64,000 bases of DNA from assembly GCF_910592395.1 (NCBI RefSeq), contig NC_088324.1, positions 9,388,953-9,452,952 of the forward strand. The letters run 5' to 3'. Each line of letters starts with the position of its first letter. Position 1 is the stretch's first letter. Below the pieces are notes generated by a model. The model did no database searches. It was given only the letters and a program-made list of their open reading frames with translations, and was not told where the DNA came from. The translations under genes were made by a program, and so were the position numbers. Of this stretch, positions 60,219-64,000 are shown in pieces. This stretch comes from Lineus longissimus. Lineage: Eukaryota; Nemertea; Pilidiophora; Heteronemertea; Lineidae.

Positions 60219-63200
60219 GTAGGCCGCCATGCTGTTCGTGCTGGGCGACGATGTCTCTCAACAGCAGCTGATGTGGAAGCAGCTGCAGTATCTGGTGGAT
60301 TTAGTTTTGGTGAGTCTTTGACTTGAGGTTTTTTTTAAGGAATGATCTCTGGTGGAAAATAATTGTGATATGGTTGATATTGGAGATATGTAGAAACAAT
60401 GAATAGGGGCATGAGCAGATGTTCATTTTCATACGAAAGTGGCGTCGAGCAGGAACTTGACTTCTCCAGATCACAGTGTTCTGTGATTTGTCTCTCTGGC
60501 CATACATCATCTCTTAGTGTCCCAAATTTCCAAGCCCAATATGCTCAGTCAAGACAACTTTAAATGCCCAGTTATAGGAAAATATATAGCCTAGTCCATT
60601 TGACAACTTTGAATGCCCAATTGTAGCGGAATATCATGCCTAGTCCATTTGACAAAATACCCAAAATGGATGATCTATTGCCTTCAAAAGATTCTTATTG
60701 CAATGATTTTGTTGTTATTTGTGTTGATTTGCAGAACTGACTGACGAACAGAGAGAGTTCCAGACACTTGCCAGGAAGTTTGCTCGTGAGGAAATCATTC
60801 CTATCGCGGCTCATCATGACAAAACAGGAGAGGTAGGTTCAGACTACGATTGCTAATGCATGAAATAATACTGGCTGGCCTACCAATTACTTGCAGTTGA
60901 ACCTCTCTTAGCGGATACCTCCCTACTCTCTAATAAGGACCTCCTGTATTAATGACACTAGCTTTGGTTCCTAATCGGTTGCTCCTATTCTATTTGCCCT
61001 GTCTAATCAGGACACCTCTCTTTCAAGGACAATACAATACCTACATTGTATCAGTCCCGAGGGTGTTCTTGGAGAAATTCTGCTTCATACATTTTCTGTT
61101 TTGCTAAAACCATATCTCTCTTGCAGTACCCTACGGAAATTATTAAGAAATCCTGGGAACTTGGTCTGATGAATGGACATATTCCAAAAGAGCAGGGTAA
61201 GCATAATGTCCTCACTTAAAAAAATACAGATTTGTTGTCAAGTTGACCCCAATTTGCTCAGCTGTTACCTTTAGTTTTTAGTATTTTAATAATTTTAATA
61301 TACCTGATATAGCCTAAACTATTTCTGTTGTTTTTGTATAAAAGTGTACAGGAATTTTATATTAGAACAATAGTAAAATTTACGTGATATGAAGTTACGC
61401 CACACTTATTTCCTGAAAATGATCTAATGAATTTTGGTCATTTTGTTCAGGCATGTCAGGGGAATTTTGTTTCAGGTGGGCTTGGACTTGGTATTTTCGA
61501 CACCTGTATGATTGCAGAGGAGCTTGCTTATGGATGCACTGGTATCGCCACGGCAATCGAGGCGAATTCACTGGGGGTAAGTCGCAGGCAAGGTTAATTT
61601 CTATTTTGTAAGGAAATCACATCTGCCTGCAATCAACCAATGAGCTAGCTGGCACCCAATAAGTGCTGCCACGGAAAAAAGAGAAGAACGTGAGATGAAG
61701 TCCAACAAGTTCATCTTTCACCTTTGTCTCATTTGTGCTCTCATGTGTGGATGATCCCGAATCTGTGACCACGCGGATACATCAGTCATACAGTGCTAAC
61801 AATAACATTCTTCTTAAAATTAAGTATCTTTTGTCCATTTTCAGCAAATGCCAGTCATCCTATCCGGAAACGAGGCTCAGAAAAATAAATATTTGGGGCG
61901 AATGATTGAGGAGCCACTCATGTGTGTAAGTTATGGCCTAATCCCAAAAATTGTAAACTGGAAAGTACATCCAAACATTTTATTTTCACGATATTTGTAA
62001 TGAATTGTCAAATTCCTCCTTGAAAATCTTGAAAGTCCACCAGGTTTGCATCAGCCATTAAACGGTAGTACTGTACAATGCAAGTCTGCTGAAAGTTGAA
62101 AACAAGCCAATTTGTGAACTTGTCATAGTTAACACTAACTATGAGTGTTACTGCATATTTTTTTCACTTCACGTATATATGCCTTGTGCAGTTTGGGTTG
62201 AAATATTGTATCTTCGAATGCCTAGCGGATTTGTTGACCCTAATTTGCCAAGCTGTTTCCTTTTGATGATTAAAAGTAACTTTTGGAGTTAGAGGCCGGA
62301 AATATTGGAGTTTTTGATATAGCCTAAACTGTTTCTGCTTCGCAAGTGTAATGGAATAATGAGAGCATTAGTCATGATCCAGTTTCCCTATGTTTTCTTC
62401 CATTCTTCAGGCGTACTGTGTGACGGAGCCTGGAGCTGGCTCAGATGTTGCAAATATTCAAACCAAAGCCGTGAAGAAGGGGAACGAATGGGTCTTGAAT
62501 GGATCAAAGATGTGGATAACGAACGGAGGTTATGCTAATTGGTACTTCGTACTGGCAAGGACAGACCCCGGTCAGTCTGCCGGAAAAGCCATGACAGGTT
62601 TTATTGTAGATGGTGACAGTCCTGGTTTGACCCGCGGAAAGAAGGAATGGAACATGGGCCAACGGGCGTCAGACACTCGAGCGATTAATTTTGAGGACGT
62701 GGTTGTACCACAGGAGGTAAGATAACTGTCAGGAATGTGGGGAGCCCCTTGTTCATGTCGCTTAGAATCGGCACGAGTTCAAAGTGGGGGACAAAAAGAA
62801 GTATAATACCAATGGTAGCCTTTATATAGTGGGACAGGCAAATGCTGTCCTTAATCTAATGAGGTGGTGTCCTGATTAATACAGAGATTGAATAATATAG
62901 AAAGAACTCTTTTATAACTAATATCACTGTCCTTGACAGAGAGCGTGTCCTGCTAGAAACACAGTTGTCTGCTAGGGGAGTTTCCACTTTACGCTCTTTA
63001 GCTCGAACATGGAGAGGACAATTTAGCCAGCTTGGCATTCTAACCTGTTACCCTTCTGGTTGTGAGTTCTGCACTAAAACCTGTACACCACTGTGCACTC
63101 TTAAAATGAGCTAAAGTGATAGTAGAAATGAAGTGAGCTCGGCAGAGAACATTTGAATAAAATTGATTACTTTTTCTTCCAGAATGTTCTTGGTTCAGAG

Positions 63201-64000
63201 GGCGTCGGTTTTAAAATTGCCATGGGAGCATTTGATAAAACAAGACCTTCGGTAAGTTTAACATATCAAACCATCTGGTCTAAGCCAAGCTTAGTAACTT
63301 CTTTTATCCCTGTCTCAATAAGTGATAGTCAACACTCTTTTGAGGCCGTGTAGTGGACAATAATTCCTTGTTACATGTATGGCGTAGACAGGTGGTCCGA
63401 CCATCCTCACCCTAGGACTCTGCTGGCATGTTATGCATGGGGTACTGGTGTGTTCTGACCAAGAACCACCTCCCATCTGGCATGTGTGCAATGTGTATCA
63501 AGAAATGTAGTTTAAAGGGTTCTTATCTCAGTCTTCTGGTTGCGATTTGCCCTTTTGTTCGATTTGGAATGAAATCTTTATCCGACAGAATTTCTCACTG
63601 TGGTGTGTGCGTGAATGATTAATGACTGTGTGGTTATGCTATTTCATTACCCCAGGCCCAGTGTCATGTTCAGCTAATGTCACTATCATATCAGGCCTAT
63701 TTATTGAAAGAACAGAAAGTAGGCGGGACATTTCCACTGCCTTTGTAAATGTACTGCCGGAGCATTTCCCTGTTTGAGTGATACCTTGTGCAAAAGTGCA
63801 ACAGAATAGCAAAACTTGGCCACTTTCACATGGAGGGTTTGCCATCAACAATAACAGGACGGCGTTGGGTCATATTTCACCTCATTTCTGCCTTCTCCAA
63901 ACTAGTTGTTCTATTCAGGTAGCATCAGGAGCTGTTGGGCTGGCCCAGAGAGCGTTAGATGAGGCGACGAAATATGCAATGGAGAGAAAAACCATGGGAA
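60219..64000 (+). CDS. Medium-chain acyl-CoA dehydrogenase (partial: first exon and 3' end absent)
   Basis: Eight exons: 60219-60309, 60735-60832, 61127-61196, 61476-61576, 61845-61925, 62411-62716, 63183-63251 and 63919 to the window end, all in frame. The first listed exon reads [20 protein letters not shown], an Arg-rich mitochondrial presequence, and starts at the same codon position as exon 2 of vertebrate ACADM. A short exon with the start codon is therefore missing upstream. The enzyme is matrix FAD-dependent and makes the trans-2-enoyl-CoA in beta-oxidation, passing electrons to ETF. Conserved pieces are [19 protein letters not shown], the family signature [28 protein letters not shown] and [20 protein letters not shown]. 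The catalytic Glu lies beyond the window. An ATG inside the first exon (60230) is in the wrong frame. Confidence 0.95.
60541..60660. repeat. Two-copy direct repeat in an ACADM intron
   Basis: GACAACTTTAAATGCCCAGTTATAG near 60554 recurs as a diverged copy near 60601, and GCCTAGTCCATTTGACAA occurs at the end of both units. Spacing is close to 55 bp. Confidence 0.65.
60894..61085. mobile_element. Pogo-like MITE, copy in an ACADM intron
   Basis: It starts CAGTTGAACCTCTCTTAGCG, with the interior ATCGGTTGCTCCTATTCTAT, and its right end GGGTGTTCTTGGAGAAATTC is an eroded inverted repeat. Length and order of blocks match the reference copy at 51.0 kb. Confidence 0.75.
62811..62995. mobile_element. 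Pogo-like MITE, eroded copy in an ACADM intron
   Basis: Carries ATGCTGTCCTTAATCTAATG, GGTGTCCTGATTAATACAGA and a right end CTGCTAGGGGAGTTTCCACT. The left terminus is poorly preserved. It lies about 95 bp after exon 62411-62716. Confidence 0.6.

Noticed and set aside
60230-60309. ATG at 60230 opening a frame MLFVLGDD as the ACADM start
   Set aside because: That frame does not join the next exon in phase. The neighbouring frame gives an Arg-rich presequence ending in SGGFSFE, as expected for ACADM.

Overview
This window is animal nuclear DNA, most likely from a marine invertebrate. It holds intron-rich genes with GT-AG splice sites and conserved intron phases, an intronless eukaryotic tRNA-Arg, CCAAT/TATA promoters, and many foldback repeats and satellites. 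No operons or bacterial signals are visible. I cannot fix the phylum; a lophotrochozoan or an invertebrate deuterostome would both fit.

Layout. 1-13.7 kb holds no recognisable host gene. It contains tandem duplications, a family of diverged repeats with a GAC-rich 3' tail, a mariner-like foldback, a broken non-LTR retrotransposon tail (RNase H end), a pogo-like MITE and a perfect 58-bp palindrome. 13.7-29.4 kb holds two divergently oriented Rho-family GTPase genes: a minus-strand gene at 13.7-17.1 kb whose first exon I could not place, and a complete plus-strand gene at 26.0-29.4 kb with its own CCAAT/TATA promoter. Both look RhoA-derived, share an exon boundary, and lack the C-terminal CAAX lipidation box. 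The plus gene instead starts with an N-terminal myristoylation/palmitoylation-type sequence. At 30.8 kb lies tRNA-Arg(TCT). 31.5-42.2 kb is a repeat domain: a 365-bp nested foldback, a 104-106-bp monomer array interrupted by three ~0.9-kb elements with terminal inverted repeats, a 420-bp near-identical tandem duplication, and a clean 55-bp satellite.

From 45.9 kb on the window is gene-dense. It holds an SLC43A3-like transporter (minus, 10 exons, 492 aa), SNAPIN (minus, 4 exons, 132 aa), ALAD (plus, 9 exons, 332 aa, one GC-AG intron) and most of a medium-chain acyl-CoA dehydrogenase gene, ACADM (plus, truncated at the window end and lacking its first exon). SNAPIN and ALAD are head to head with only 176 bp between start codons. 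The four genes serve unrelated housekeeping roles: nucleobase or amino-acid transport, lysosome/vesicle trafficking, haem synthesis and mitochondrial beta-oxidation. Their introns carry copies of the same pogo-like MITE family.

The most interesting signal is the pair of CAAX-less Rho GTPases, especially the plus-strand copy, whose membrane targeting appears to have moved from the C-terminus to the N-terminus.
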